Source: Mucidula mucida
Taxonomy: Eukaryota; Basidiomycota; Agaricomycetes; Agaricales; Physalacriaceae
Length of the DNA stretch: 64,000 nt
Assembly: GCA_015501055.1 (NCBI GenBank)
Contig: JADNYV010000090.1
Location: forward strand, 62,001 to 126,000
Direction of reading: 5' to 3'
Numbering within the stretch: the first letter of the stretch is position 1; each line of letters begins with the position of its first letter. A program made the translations under genes and the position numbers. Of this stretch, positions 22,563-33,692 are shown piece by piece. A model generated the notes under the pieces. It saw only the letters and a list, made by a program, of their open reading frames with translations, made no database searches and had not been told where the DNA came from.

Positions 22563-24146
22563 ATGAAGTCCGTAAACCAGCAGGTTGGGCCTACAGTAGA
22601 AATCATCCAGTTTAATGAGGCTCCGTATGATTGTGAGTACTATGACAAGCTTATCAGGGAAGACCTTCATAGTAGTCGTGTCATGTTGCATGCCGAGAAG
22701 TTCTTAGAGCTTGTCTGCGACATCACAATGCCCTGCCACCAGAACATGCTCCACCGCATTCTTGACGACCAGATCTTCCGGCGCCTGCTGACCGAGTTAC
22801 TTGCCGAATGTGATGCTGGTTTAGACGAACCGGCGCTTGACGAGAGTATCGCCTCGCTTTATAATAGAGGCCTGGGGCTGCTCAATGTCTTGGATCCTTT
22901 GTCATGCAATGCTTCCGCAGCGACGTTGACATTTTGTGTCGACACTGAGAATGACCTATGTGACACAGAAGCAGAGCTTCCTTCCCACCAATCCCAAGAC
23001 CGGTCCAGCGTCCTTAGGGACGAAGTACTGTTTTCCCCAGCAGCTAGGATAACCGCCCAGGTGCAATGTGGCCGATACACGATAGCAGAGCTCTCCAAAA
23101 CTCTCCTATGTTCCCATGTCATCCTCGCACTATTCAACCATGACAGCTTTCAAATGCACTACTACGATCGCGGTGTCATCACTGTATCCTCAGCTGTTAG
23201 CCTTTCCAGCTGCGAGGGCCAGGAACTCTTCATCCTCATGCTCATGGGTCTTTGTTGTCTCACTTCCAAAGGTCTGGGACAGTGGAATGTTCTGGACGAG
23301 TCACAGAAATTTTACCTGAAATTAAGGGGCAATATCTTGGAGGACTCATCTAAGGAACACCGCAGAATTTTCCATGGCACGACTCTACGCGTCGGCGCCG
23401 AGACATATACCCTCCAGGAAATTCTCTTTTGACAGCCGGAAATCATTGGTTGCGCAACTTGTGTCGTAGCAGCCAAGGATCGTAACGGGAAAGAAGTCGT
23501 CCTAAAGATCAGCTGCCCGGTTGAAGGACAACAGTCGGAAGTGGATCTCATAGAGCAGGCTCGAGCATATGCATCTCACGACGACGGACACAAGTGGGTG
23601 CTCATGCACCTTCCTAGAGTCATGGCGTCTGTCGATATTGCGCCAGATCCCGAATCGGCGCCCACCGTCTTTGCCAATTTTTGAACAACAAGGATACAAA
23701 GTGGGCGGGAAAACGGAAGTTGTCCTACGAGAGCCGTGCTCTTTGCATCATAGTCGTTGAGAAGCTACATACACTCCTTAGCATTGCAAGCCCTTCGACA
23801 CACGCACAGATTTTCTTTGATGTGTTACAAAGTATGTCGGTCTATCACTCTGCTCGTCGTTTACTGATTGGCTTGCCCTCAGCTCACAAGTGGCTCTACG
23901 ATCATTTGCGTATTCTCCACCGCGATATCAGCATAAACAACATCATGTTCCGTGTTAATGAGAATGGTAACTACTTTGGAGTCCTAAATGATTTTGACCG
24001 CACCTCTCTTCGTGCAGACTTAGAGTCACGGAGTCCTATCTCAATGCGACAAAAAGGCATGCCGCCGTTCATGGCCATGGACCTACAAAACCTCTACACT
24101 CAAAATTTTGATGTTAAGCACCTATATCACTACGATCTGTTATGAA
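22563..24146 (+). pseudogene. FunK1-type fungal protein kinase, broken and truncated
   Basis: The frame opens at 22563 (MKSVNQQVGP). An in-frame TGA at 23430-23432 falls in the region that begins the kinase fold (TLQEILF, then QPEIIGCATCV where the family usually has GRGT). A frameshift follows near 23682. Beyond it are the conserved HRD-like LHRDISINNIMF and the DFD of VLNDFDRTS, with an in-phase intron at 23832-23882. The frame ends where a Ty3/Gypsy LTR begins at 24138, before the rest of the C-lobe. FunK1 kinases are expanded in agaricomycetes and are often linked to mating or signalling, but this copy cannot make a full kinase. I did not find the missing 3' part beyond 38759. Confidence 0.8.
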
Positions 24147-24671
24147 TTGCCATATTTTCACATTTTCACATCTTATCATATCTTATCGGGGGCCTTGTCT
24201 TATCAACCAACGGACTGTTTCATCATCTGTTTCGTCACCAATCATACTCCTTTTCATTACCGAAGCCGTACTCATGTCGGACACACACCCAACACATGGA
24301 TGACATCATACATGCCAATACCTCATGGACTCCCTATTATATACACACCACCAACACTCATAGCATACATGGTTGTTTCAGTATTATTACTTACATGCAG
24401 TTACCACTCATATTTAATGGTTTCATGGACTAGTAGCATACAACACTGGGTCAAGGACATGGAGCATTCCTAGTGGAAACGCGTATGGACAAGGAGTCCC
24501 AAACACAGACTTACTAGTATATAAGCAGTAGCATAGTTATCATTGTACTTTAGTTCCAATCTCGTTTATACACCTGGCCTAGCCTAGTTCACAAACACAA
24601 ACACTTTCTTTTCCTATGTCTCTCTGTGGAACTGGTTCAGTCTTGTGGCTGGCTATAGTCAGTTGCTAACA
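24138..24671 (+). repeat. 5' LTR of Ty3/Gypsy copy 2
   Basis: Starts TGTTATGAATTGCC and ends GTTGCTAACA, 534 bases. It matches the 5' LTR of copy 1 almost exactly after its first 70 bases. Confidence 0.88.
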
Positions 24672-24916
24672 GAAGATCAGAACTACCCTCAACCACCTAC
24701 CACACATCCCTGATTGTTGATCAGCACTTTGCCGTTTGATCATTGCACATTCCCCTATTCCTTTTCCCTATTTACAGATCGACTGAATCCTACTCCCAGC
24801 GCACATCCGCATACATGTGTATTGGTCCCAGTAGTGCCGGCTAACAGTTAGAGATACCTGCCTCGGGTGCTGGAAGTAGCCGCTCTCACGAGAACAAACT
24901 TTTGGCAGTTGCAACC

Positions 24917-25648
24917 TCACATCTGACTCCGAAAGGATCGATGTTGTTCTCTCCTACATCCAAGGAGATCATGTAGATGCATGGGTCCAGAACTACTTGG
25001 ACCAGAACTTCGACGAGGAAGAAGAGGAATGGACAGTCTCTTGGACGGAGTTCAAGGAACATTTGAAGGAGCAATTTGTGGATTCCAACCTCGCGCGAGA
25101 CGTGCAAGACCAGATCAAGTGGTTGCGCCAGGGGTAAGACAGAGGTTCTGCTCACTCAGGCAGAATATTTGAAGGATGACGCATTTGTTGTGTGACTTCT
25201 TGAGACCAACGTCAACGAGAAGATCATTGATCAGATCTATGGCAGCCGAGACGGGTTGCCAGAGAAGTAAAAGGATTGGAAGGCACAGATCATTCAGATT
25301 GATCAGCTGTGGAGAAGGCGGACGGCGAGCAAGAGGTCCGGCATGCAGTCCCGGCCCCAAGCTCCGCAGGCGGCTATATCAAGAGCCAATCCTACAAACC
25401 CACTTCCGACGCCGATCACACAACGAGATGCCACCGGCGTTACCTATGGAGGAGCCGGCAGGCCAATGGACATCAACAATGCACGTCAAAGGGGACTTTG
25501 CTTCAGCTGTGGCAAACACGGCCATGTCAGCAGGTTCTGTCCTAAGAAGGGTCGACCCCAGACGATTTGGGGTCTATGGACCGAAATGAACAATGAGGAG
25601 AAGAGGAAGTTGGCCGAAGAGTTGGGTTTTGCGAAGCTCCCGCAGTAG
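24917..25648 (+). pseudogene. gag remnant, copy 2
   Basis: Same broken arrangement as copy 1: the coding-like stretch stops at about 25135, and the CCHC zinc knuckle lies in the 25343-25648 frame. It shares the 5' deletion. Confidence 0.78.
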
Positions 25649-25668
25649 ACGCAGTCCTGCCGGAGCAG

Positions 25669-28600
25669 TTGCCGAGGGAAGAATCGTCAGATGCAGAATC
25701 TATTTATAGGACTGGTACTAAAACATCTAAAATATCATTGACGACTTCACCACCAAAACCTGCAAAAGAAAGATATGAACCAAACACACCTGAGTGGGTT
25801 GCACAAAGGCTAGGAGAGGATGAAGTGCCAAGAGCAGTGGGAATTTTGAGAGCATGGATGCCGGAGCGGAGAGAGAGAGAAGCGACAGAAGAGAAGGTGA
25901 TGGTGATCAGAGCGTTGACAAAGGAAGCTGCGGTAGAAGTTGTAACGGAGTTAAAAAAGTCAAGGAAGTACATCCGGGGAACAAAGGGGCAGGACATGAA
26001 ACTCCGAGTAACCATAGAGAGCGTACACACAGGCTCTGAATGGGAAACGAGTGCCCTTCTTGACAGTGGAGCAACGGGTTCTTGTGTCAATAAAGAATTC
26101 GTCGAGAGGAACGGACTCCCAATCAAGGAGTTACCGGTCAAGCTCCCTGTCTACAATGCGGATGGAACCCTAAACGAGGGAGGAGCAATCGAAGGTTTTG
26201 TGGAGGTCCGGATGAAGATTGGAGATCACGCCGAAAAGATCGAGTTGGCCGTCACCAATCTTGGCAAAACAAGTATCTTTTTGGGGCTAGATTGGTTACA
26301 ATATCACAACCCCACGATCAACTGGACGGAATCCACGTTGACTTTCAATCGATGCCCAGACCGCTGCGGCTATCTACCCGAGTATGACTCACCAGAAGAC
26401 AAAGGAGAAGATGTAGAAGAGAAGTTGGAAGAGGGAGAGCGTTTATTCTGGATGGACCAGGACAGTTATTGCAAAAGCGGTGAAAAGCTGAGATTACAAC
26501 AGCCTTCATCCGCTGCTGCACCTTACATTGAGGAATTCTCTGATGTATTTAGCAAGGCGGACTTTGATAAGCTACCGGAGCAAAGACCCTGGGATCACGC
26601 GATAGAACTCACGCCTGGTTCCAAACCGGTTGACTGCAAGGTCTATCCCCTTAGTCCATCCGAGCAGAAGGCATTAGACGAGTTCTTGGAGGAAAACATA
26701 CACACGGGACACATACGGCCATCAATTTCACCCATGGCGTCACCATTCTTCTTTATCAAGAAGAAGGATGGAAGTCTTCGGCCCGTGCAGGATTATCGGA
26801 AATTGAATGACATGACGATCAAAAACCAATATCCCTTGCCGTTGATCCAAGAACTTATTGACAAGCTGAAGGAAGCAAAGTGTTTCACAAAGATGGATGT
26901 CCGATGGGGTTACAATAACATCCGGATCAAAGAAGGTGATGAGTGGAAAGCAGCGTTTAGAACAAACCAAGGCCTGTTCGAGCCCTCAGTTATGTTCTTT
27001 GGACTTACAAACTCGCCGGCGACTTTTCAATCGTTCATGAATCACATTCTGAAGGAGTTGATTGACGACAGACATGTTATCGTTTACTTGGATGATATAC
27101 TTATCTTTACAAACACTCTCGAGGAGCATAGACAGATTGTACGAAGGGTATTAGAAATATTGCAAGTAAATAAGTTGTACTTAAAACCCGAGAAATGTAG
27201 TTTTGAGGCACATACTGTAGACTACTTAGGAGTTATTGTTGGAGGAGGAGAAGTGAAGATGGATCCGGCAAAAGTGGCCGTAGTGAAGGAATGGAAGGAG
27301 CCGACGAAGAAGAAGGAAGTACAGTCATTCCTGGGCTTCTGCAACTTCTACCGATGTTTCATCCGGGGATTTGCGGGAGTAGCGAAGCCATTGACATCAC
27401 TGACTGGGAAGGGCGAGTGGGTTTGGGGCAGGGAGCAGCACAAGGCGTTTGAGGAGTTAAAATGGAGGATGACGGAAGAACCCGTCCTGATCGTACCACA
27501 CGACGATGGCAAGTTTCGAGTCAGGCGGACTCCTCGAACTATGCAAACGGGGCGGTTCTTTCCCAGTTTGTTAACGGAAAATGGAGACCAGTAGCCTTTC
27601 GGTCTTGCGCGCTGAACAAAGTGGAGCGCAATTATGAGATCTACGACAAAGAGATGATGGCAATTATGGACTCGATTGACGACTGGAGACAATATCTCCT
27701 TGGAGCAAGGAACGGTGGAGGTATTTACCGATCATCAAAACCTTCAGTACTTCGGAAGCCACAGAAGTTGAATCGGAGGCAGGCGAGATGGGTTACAGAG
27801 TTGGCGGAGTATGACATACAGATGATTCACAAGCCGGGCAAGACTATGAGAAAAGCTGATGCCTTGTCAAGGATGACAGGCCTTGAGAAGGGGGAAAAAG
27901 ATAACGAAAACGTTGTTTTGCTAAAACCAGAGTTTTTTATATCACAAATGCAATTTTCTTTACATACAGTAGCTACACCGGAGGACAAATTACTTAACAA
28001 AATTAAACAAAGAAAAGGAAACAAGGACAGATACATACAAAAAGCATTAGAAAACAAAGAAAAAGGATGGGAAGAGAAGGAAAATGGACTTATTATATGG
28101 AAGGATTGTATTTACATACCGAAGGATAAGGAATTGCGGGGAAGAGTTATTGGAATGCACCATGATACACAGCTTGCAGGGCATCCGGGACAATACAAGA
28201 CTCTTGAGTTGATCACACGCACCTATTGGTGGCCAGGAATCAGCCGAGACGTCCGTGAATATGTGGAAGGGTGTCAAAAATGCCAAGTTACAAAGTCACA
28301 TTGCACAAAACCGGCTGCACCCCTACATCCTGTAGATGTACTAAGCGTACCATGGGAGAAAGTTGGGACAGATATGATCGGCAAGTTGCCGGAGTCGGGA
28401 GGATACAATGCGATTAGTGAATAGCCCGGGTCGGCTGACCCGGTCCGGGTTGTGGGTTCGGGTACTCGTGGGTATGGGTGAGGGTGCCGGTCTGTCAGCC
28501 CGCTGTGACCCGCGTGACCCGTGGTCACCCGTGAGTACTATTGCCGAGCTCATCGGCACACTCCGGCAAGTGCTGGATCAAGATCAGATTTGTCTGATTA

Positions 28601-30640
28601 AATGTCTTTCACCTCTTACCACCACAACACGTCACCGTAGATGTGCTTGTTAGCCCCAGAACTTTGTCTGGGGCTTCTTCTCCTACCTGTCTTCGCTTTT
28701 CCAGTGGATTGGCCGTGTCCTGATGCCGCCGCCGCCCTTGGATACGTTCCGGGGCTGTTTTGGTGCTCGTCTTCGCCACGGCACCAATTAGACTCCAACC
28801 TCTCCAGCGTAAGCCCTCGCAATGAGGTTGCTATACTTTTCAATGGCGGGCACATGTGTTTAGCACCAGATTCGCCCAGGAATGACAACCCAACACCATG
28901 ACGACAACACGAGGTGGTTTTGCGGACTGGAATCATCCAATGGTGCGTATTTTCCTTCTACTTTCTTGTGCTTCTAAAATCTAAACAGTTAATACTTGTC
29001 TCTATTTGTCTAATTATCTCCTCGCTCTTTGTCGCGTCTCCGCCACGTCTCCTCGCCCTCCGTTGCGCCTTCTGACAATTGCTACACAAAGGCAACAATC
29101 TGGCTCTGCAAACACGCGCCGCGCCGCCCTTTGTCCTCAAATGTTCGGTGCAACGCGGTCAAGAAGGCACTGCCCGTCGCGACACATTCCACCATCGCTA
29201 ACACATCTCCTTACTTCCCTCTCCACCACCTCCATGTCGCTACCTCTCCTCACTCCCTCACTACCCCCGTCCCAAAGGCATGTACAGCGCATGCAGCCTC
29301 TTGCTATTGCATTAGGCTGCGCGTTTGGCATGAATATTGGACGCATAGGCCGTGGGGGAAGTGTGGGCTGAGGGTCACGTGAATCCGCCCTAACCCGAGG
29401 GTGAGATCAGCGGGTAACCCGTACCCGTGAGGCGGGTGCGGGCCGAACACGGGTAAGGGTGAGGGTCCCAATCGAATTACCCGCGGGACACCCGGGCTAT
29501 TCACTAAATGCAATCAGCACGTTTGTGGACCATTTTACAAAGCGGTTACACATTATACCAACACACACCACCCTGACATCAGAAGGCATGGCTTGTATTT
29601 ACCGCAATTGAATCTTCCCCATACATGGATTGCCGCGACAGATGATACACAATCGAGGTCTGCAATACCACTTGCGTTTCATGAAGGAGTTGTACCGGTT
29701 GCTGGGCATTGAAGGAAATTTCACAACGGTTGAACCAAGAGATAGAACATTTCTTATGGTTATTCGTCAATTACCATCAGAACAACTGGCATGAATGGCT
29801 ACCCTCTGCCGAATTCATTTACAATGATCAGGTACACTCGGCAACCAAAGTCACTTCATTCTTTGCAGACATGGGCAGACATCCCTACAAAGGCACCGCT
29901 CCAAAAACAGCATTGAGAAATGAGACTGCGCAGGAGTTTGCCAATGGCATGAGGAAAACATGGGACAAAGTGGGGTCAGCATTGAAGATGGCAAAAGAGG
30001 ACATGAAACGGTTTTATGACAGGAAGCGGACAGAGGCAGTAGAGTACCAGGAAGGCAACAAAGTATGGCTAGAAGGGACGAATCTCAGCACGGACCAACC
30101 AATGAAGAAGCTCAATGACAAACACTTCGGGCCGTTTAAAGTGATCAAGAAAGTCGGGACGAGTTCTTACAAGCTCCAGATCCCTCACACGTGGAAGAGC
30201 ATCCACCCCGTGTTTAATGAAGCCCTGTTGATGCCTTATTACAAGCCCCAGTTTCCAACACAACCCCGAGACACGCATCCGCCACCGGTGTTGGAAGGTG
30301 CTGAGCCGGAATGGGAGGTTGAGAAAGTGGTTAATTCCCAGAAATACCGCGGGGGTTTTTAATACAAGGTTCACTGGAAGGGTTATGGCACACACAAGCA
30401 GACATGGGAACCAGCATGCAATCTCAAAAATGCCAACGAAGCCATCAGCGATTTCCACCAACAGTACCCGAACAAGCCAAAACCACCTGTGCTTGCTCGC
30501 ATTGAAGTCCCCATGTCGCAATTTCCATCACATTTATTCCGACCCATGCCACCGCCTGATACCGAACCCCTTGATGTCACACTACCCTCTGCGGCCCTCA
30601 TGGAGCGACTCTGGCGCAGAATGGAACTTGCGCCTTAAGG
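25669..30640 (+). pseudogene. pol, copy 2, frameshifted and interrupted by the hAT-like element
   Basis: Protease, RT and RNase H are readable from 25669. Compared with copies 1 and 3, single bases are missing from short runs near 27532, 27705-27714 (two) and 27751, so RNase H is out of frame for a stretch. The integrase is split by the 28415-29506 insertion. After it, a 35-base deletion between AACGG repeats at about 29729 removes the catalytic-Glu segment of the integrase and shifts the frame. A CAA-to-TAA change at about 30360 breaks the chromodomain. The last two lesions are also present in copy 3. Confidence 0.85.
28415..29506 (+). mobile_element. Non-autonomous hAT-like element, copy A (1092 bp)
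   Basis: The termini are inverted repeats TAGTGAATAGCCCGGGT. The flanks are AATGCGAT (28407-28414) and AATGCAAT (29507-29514), an 8-bp duplication with one difference. The interior is GC-rich, contains many ACCCG/CGGGT units near both ends, and has no transposase. An 8-bp duplication and a TAG-type end fit the hAT superfamily; the element would need a transposase from elsewhere. Confidence 0.8.
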
Positions 30641-30649
30641 AGGGGGTGA

Positions 30650-31177
30650 TGTTATGAATCACCACATTTTCACATTTTCAATCTTATCATATCTTATCGG
30701 GGGGCTTGTCTTATCAACCAACGGACTGTTTTATCATCTGTTTTGTCACCGATCATACTCCTTTTCATTACCAAAGCTGTACTCATGTTGGACACACACC
30801 CAACACATGGATGACATCATACATGCCAATACCTCATGGACTCCCTATTGTATACACACCGCCGACACTCGTAGTACACATCGTCGTTTCAGTATTATTA
30901 CTTACATGCAGTTACCACTCGTATTTAATGGTTTCACGGACTAATAGCATACAACACTGGGTCAAGGGCGTGGAGCATCCCTAGTGGAAACACGTATGGA
31001 CAAGGAGTCTCAAACACAGACTTACTAGTATATAAGCAGTAGTGTAGTATCATTGTACTTTAGTTCCAATCTTGTTTATACACCTGGCCTAGCCTAGTCT
31101 TACAAACGTGAACACTTTTTCCTTAATTTCTGGCTGTGGTACCTGGTTGAGTCTCGTAGCTTAGTCAGTCGCTAACA
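30650..31177 (+). repeat. 3' LTR of Ty3/Gypsy copy 2
   Basis: Starts TGTTATGAATCACC and ends GTCGCTAACA, 528 bases. Its first 280 bases (to 30929, ending TTTAAT) reappear in reverse complement at 31178-31457 with about one difference. Confidence 0.85.
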
Positions 31178-31457
31178 ATTAAATACGAGTGGTAACTGCA
31201 TGTAAGTAATAATACTGAAACGACGATGTGTACTACGAGTGTCGGCGGTGTGTATACAATAGGGAGTCCATGAGGTATCGGCATGTATGATGTCATCCAT
31301 GTGTTGGGTGTGTGTCCAACATGAGTACAGCTTTGGTAATGAAAAGGAGTATGATCGGTGACAAAACAGATGATAAAACAGTCCGTTGGTTGATAAGACA
31401 AGCCCCCCGATAAGATATGATAAGATTGAAAATGTGAAAATGTGGTGATTCATAACA
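31178..31457 (-). repeat. Partial 3' LTR of copy 3
   Basis: Covers only the LTR start (minus-strand TGTTATGAATCACC) through TTTAAT. It joins the end of copy 2's LTR at 31177/31178, forming a 248-bp-spaced inverted repeat with 30650-30929. Confidence 0.85.
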
Positions 31458-32600
31458 TCACCCCCTCCTTAAGGCGCAAGTTCCATTCTGCGCCAGAGTC
31501 GCTCCATGAGGGCCGCAGAGGGTAGTGTGACATCAAGGGGTTCGGTATCAGGCGGTGGCATGGGTCGGAATAAATGTGATGGAAATTGCGACATGGGGAC
31601 TTCAATGCGAGCAAGCACAGGTGGTTTTGGCTTGTTCGGGTACTGTTGGTGGAAATCGCTGATGGCTTCGTTGGCATTTTTGAGATTGCATGCTGGTTCC
31701 CATGTCTGCTTGTGTGTGCCATAACCCTTCCAGTGAACCTTGTATTAAAAACCCCCGCGGTATTTCTGGGAATTAACCACTTTCTCAACCTCCCATTCCG
31801 GCTCAGCACCTTCCAACACCGGTGGCGGATGCGTGTCTCGGGGTTGTGTTGGAAACTGGGGCTTGTAATAAGGCATCAACAGGGCTTCATTAAACACGGG
31901 GTGGATGCTCTTCCACGTGTGAGGGATCTGGAGCTTGTAAGAACTCGTCCCGACTTTCTTGATCACTTTAAACGGCCCGAAGTGTTTGTCATTGAGCTTC
32001 TTCATTGGTTGGTCCGTGCTGAGATTCGTCCCTTCTAGCCATACTTTGTTGCCTTCCTGGTACTCTACTGCCTCTGTCCGCTTCCTGTCATAAAACCGTT
32101 TCATGTCCTCTTTTGCCATCTTCAATGCTGACCCCACTTTGTCCCATGTTTTCCTCATGCCATTGGCAAACTCCTGCGCAGTCTCATTTCTCAATGCTGT
32201 TTTTGGAGCGGTGTCTTTGTAGGGATGTCTGCCCATGTCTGCAAAGAATGAAGTGACTTTGGTTGCCGAGTGTACCTGATCATTGTAAATGAATTCGGCA
32301 GAGGGTAGCCATTCATGCCAGTTGTTCTGATGGTAATTGACGAATAACCATAAGAAATGTTCTATCTCTTGGTTCAACCGTTGTGAAATTTCCTTCAATG
32401 CCCAGCAACCGGTACAACTCCTTCATGAAACGCAAGTGGTATTGCAGACCTCGATTGTGTATCATCTGTCGCGGCAATCCATGTATGGGGAAGATTCAAT
32501 TGCGGTAAATACAAGCCATGCCTTCTGATGTCAGGGTGGTGTGTGTTGGTATAATGTGTAACCGCTTTGTAAAATGGTCCACAAACGTGCTGATCGCATT
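31450..32600 (-). pseudogene. Integrase C-terminal part and chromodomain, copy 3
   Basis: Carries the same 35-base deletion near 32390 and the same in-frame TAA in the chromodomain (about 31745) as copy 2. The frame between (31745-32398) is otherwise open and codes the integrase C-terminal domain (KVWLEGTNLS, GPFKVIKKVGTSSYKLQIP). Confidence 0.82.
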
Positions 32601-33692
32601 TAGTGAATAGCCCGGGTGTCCCGCGGGTAATTCGATTGGGACCCTCACCCTTACCCGTGTTCGGCCCGCACCCGCCTCACGGGTACGGGTTACCCGCTGA
32701 TCTCACCCTCGGGTTAGGGCGGATTCACGTGACCCTCAGCCCACACTTCCCCCACGGCCTATGCGTCCAATATTCATGCCAAACGCGCAGCCTAATGCAA
32801 TAGCAAGAGGCTGCATGCGCTGTACATGCCTTTGGGACGGGGGTAGTGAGGGAGTGAGGAGAGGTAGCGACATGGAGGTGGTGGAGAGGGAAGTAAGGAG
32901 ATGTGTTAGCGATGGTGGAATGTGTCGCGACGGGCAGTGCCTTCTTGACCGCGTTGCACCGAACATTTGAGGACAAAGGGCGGCGCGGCGCGTGTTTGCA
33001 GAGCCAGATTGTTGCCTTTGTGTAGCAATTGTCAGAAGGCGCAACGGAGGGCGAGGAGACGTGGCGGAGACGCGACAAAGAGCGAGGAGATAATTAGACA
33101 AATAGAGACAAGTATTAACTGTTTAGATTTTAGAAGCACAAGAAAGTAGAAGGAAAATACGCACCATTGGATGATTCCAGTCCGCAAAACCACCTCGTGT
33201 TGTCGTCGTGGTGTTGGGTTGTCATTCCTGGGCGAATCTGGTGCTAAACACATGTGCCCGCCATTGAAAAGTATAGCAACCTCATTGTGAGGGCTTACGC
33301 TGGAGAGGTTGGAGTCTAATTGGTGCCGTGGCGAAGACGAGCACCAAAACAGCCCCGGAACGTATCCAAGGGCGGCGGCGGCATCAGGACACGGCCAATC
33401 CACTGGAAAAGCGAAGACAGGTAGGAGAAGAAGCCCCAGACAAAGTTCTGGGGCTAACAAGCACATCTACGGTGACGTGTTGTGGTGGTAAGAGGTGAAA
33501 GACATTTAATCAGACAAATCTGATCTTGATCCAGCACTTGCCGGAGCGTGCCGATGAGCTCGGCAATAGTACTCACGGGTGACCACGGGTCACGCGGGTC
33601 ACAGCGGGCTGACAGACCGGCACCCTCACCCGTACGCACGAGTACCCGAACCCACAACCCGGACCGGGTCAGCCGACCCGGGCTATTCACTA
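32601..33692 (-). mobile_element. Non-autonomous hAT-like element, copy B (1092 bp)
   Basis: Mirror of copy A at the same pol site. The 8-bp duplication ATCGCATT is perfect on both sides (32593-32600, 33693-33700), which confirms the boundaries. Sequence differs from copy A at only a few bases, for instance in the Arg-Thr against Gly-Met region near 33640. Confidence 0.85.

Larger units (their letters stand above)
24138..31177 (+). mobile_element. Ty3/Gypsy chromovirus, copy 2, with nested hAT-like element
   Basis: A 5' LTR (24138-24671), an internal region, and a 3' LTR (30650-31177) lie in forward orientation. The left flank (CGATC) and the bases after 31177 (ATTAA) do not match, so there is no simple target duplication. 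The pol region contains a 1092-bp insertion at 28415-29506. The 5' four kilobases are nearly identical to copy 1, including the gag deletion, while the 3' part from about 28200 follows a different sequence type. Confidence 0.88.

Noticed and set aside
28415..29506. Several frames of 80-144 codons inside the hAT-like element and its mirror copy
   Set aside because: They are GC-rich translations without any transposase motif and exist on both strands and in several frames; the element looks non-autonomous.
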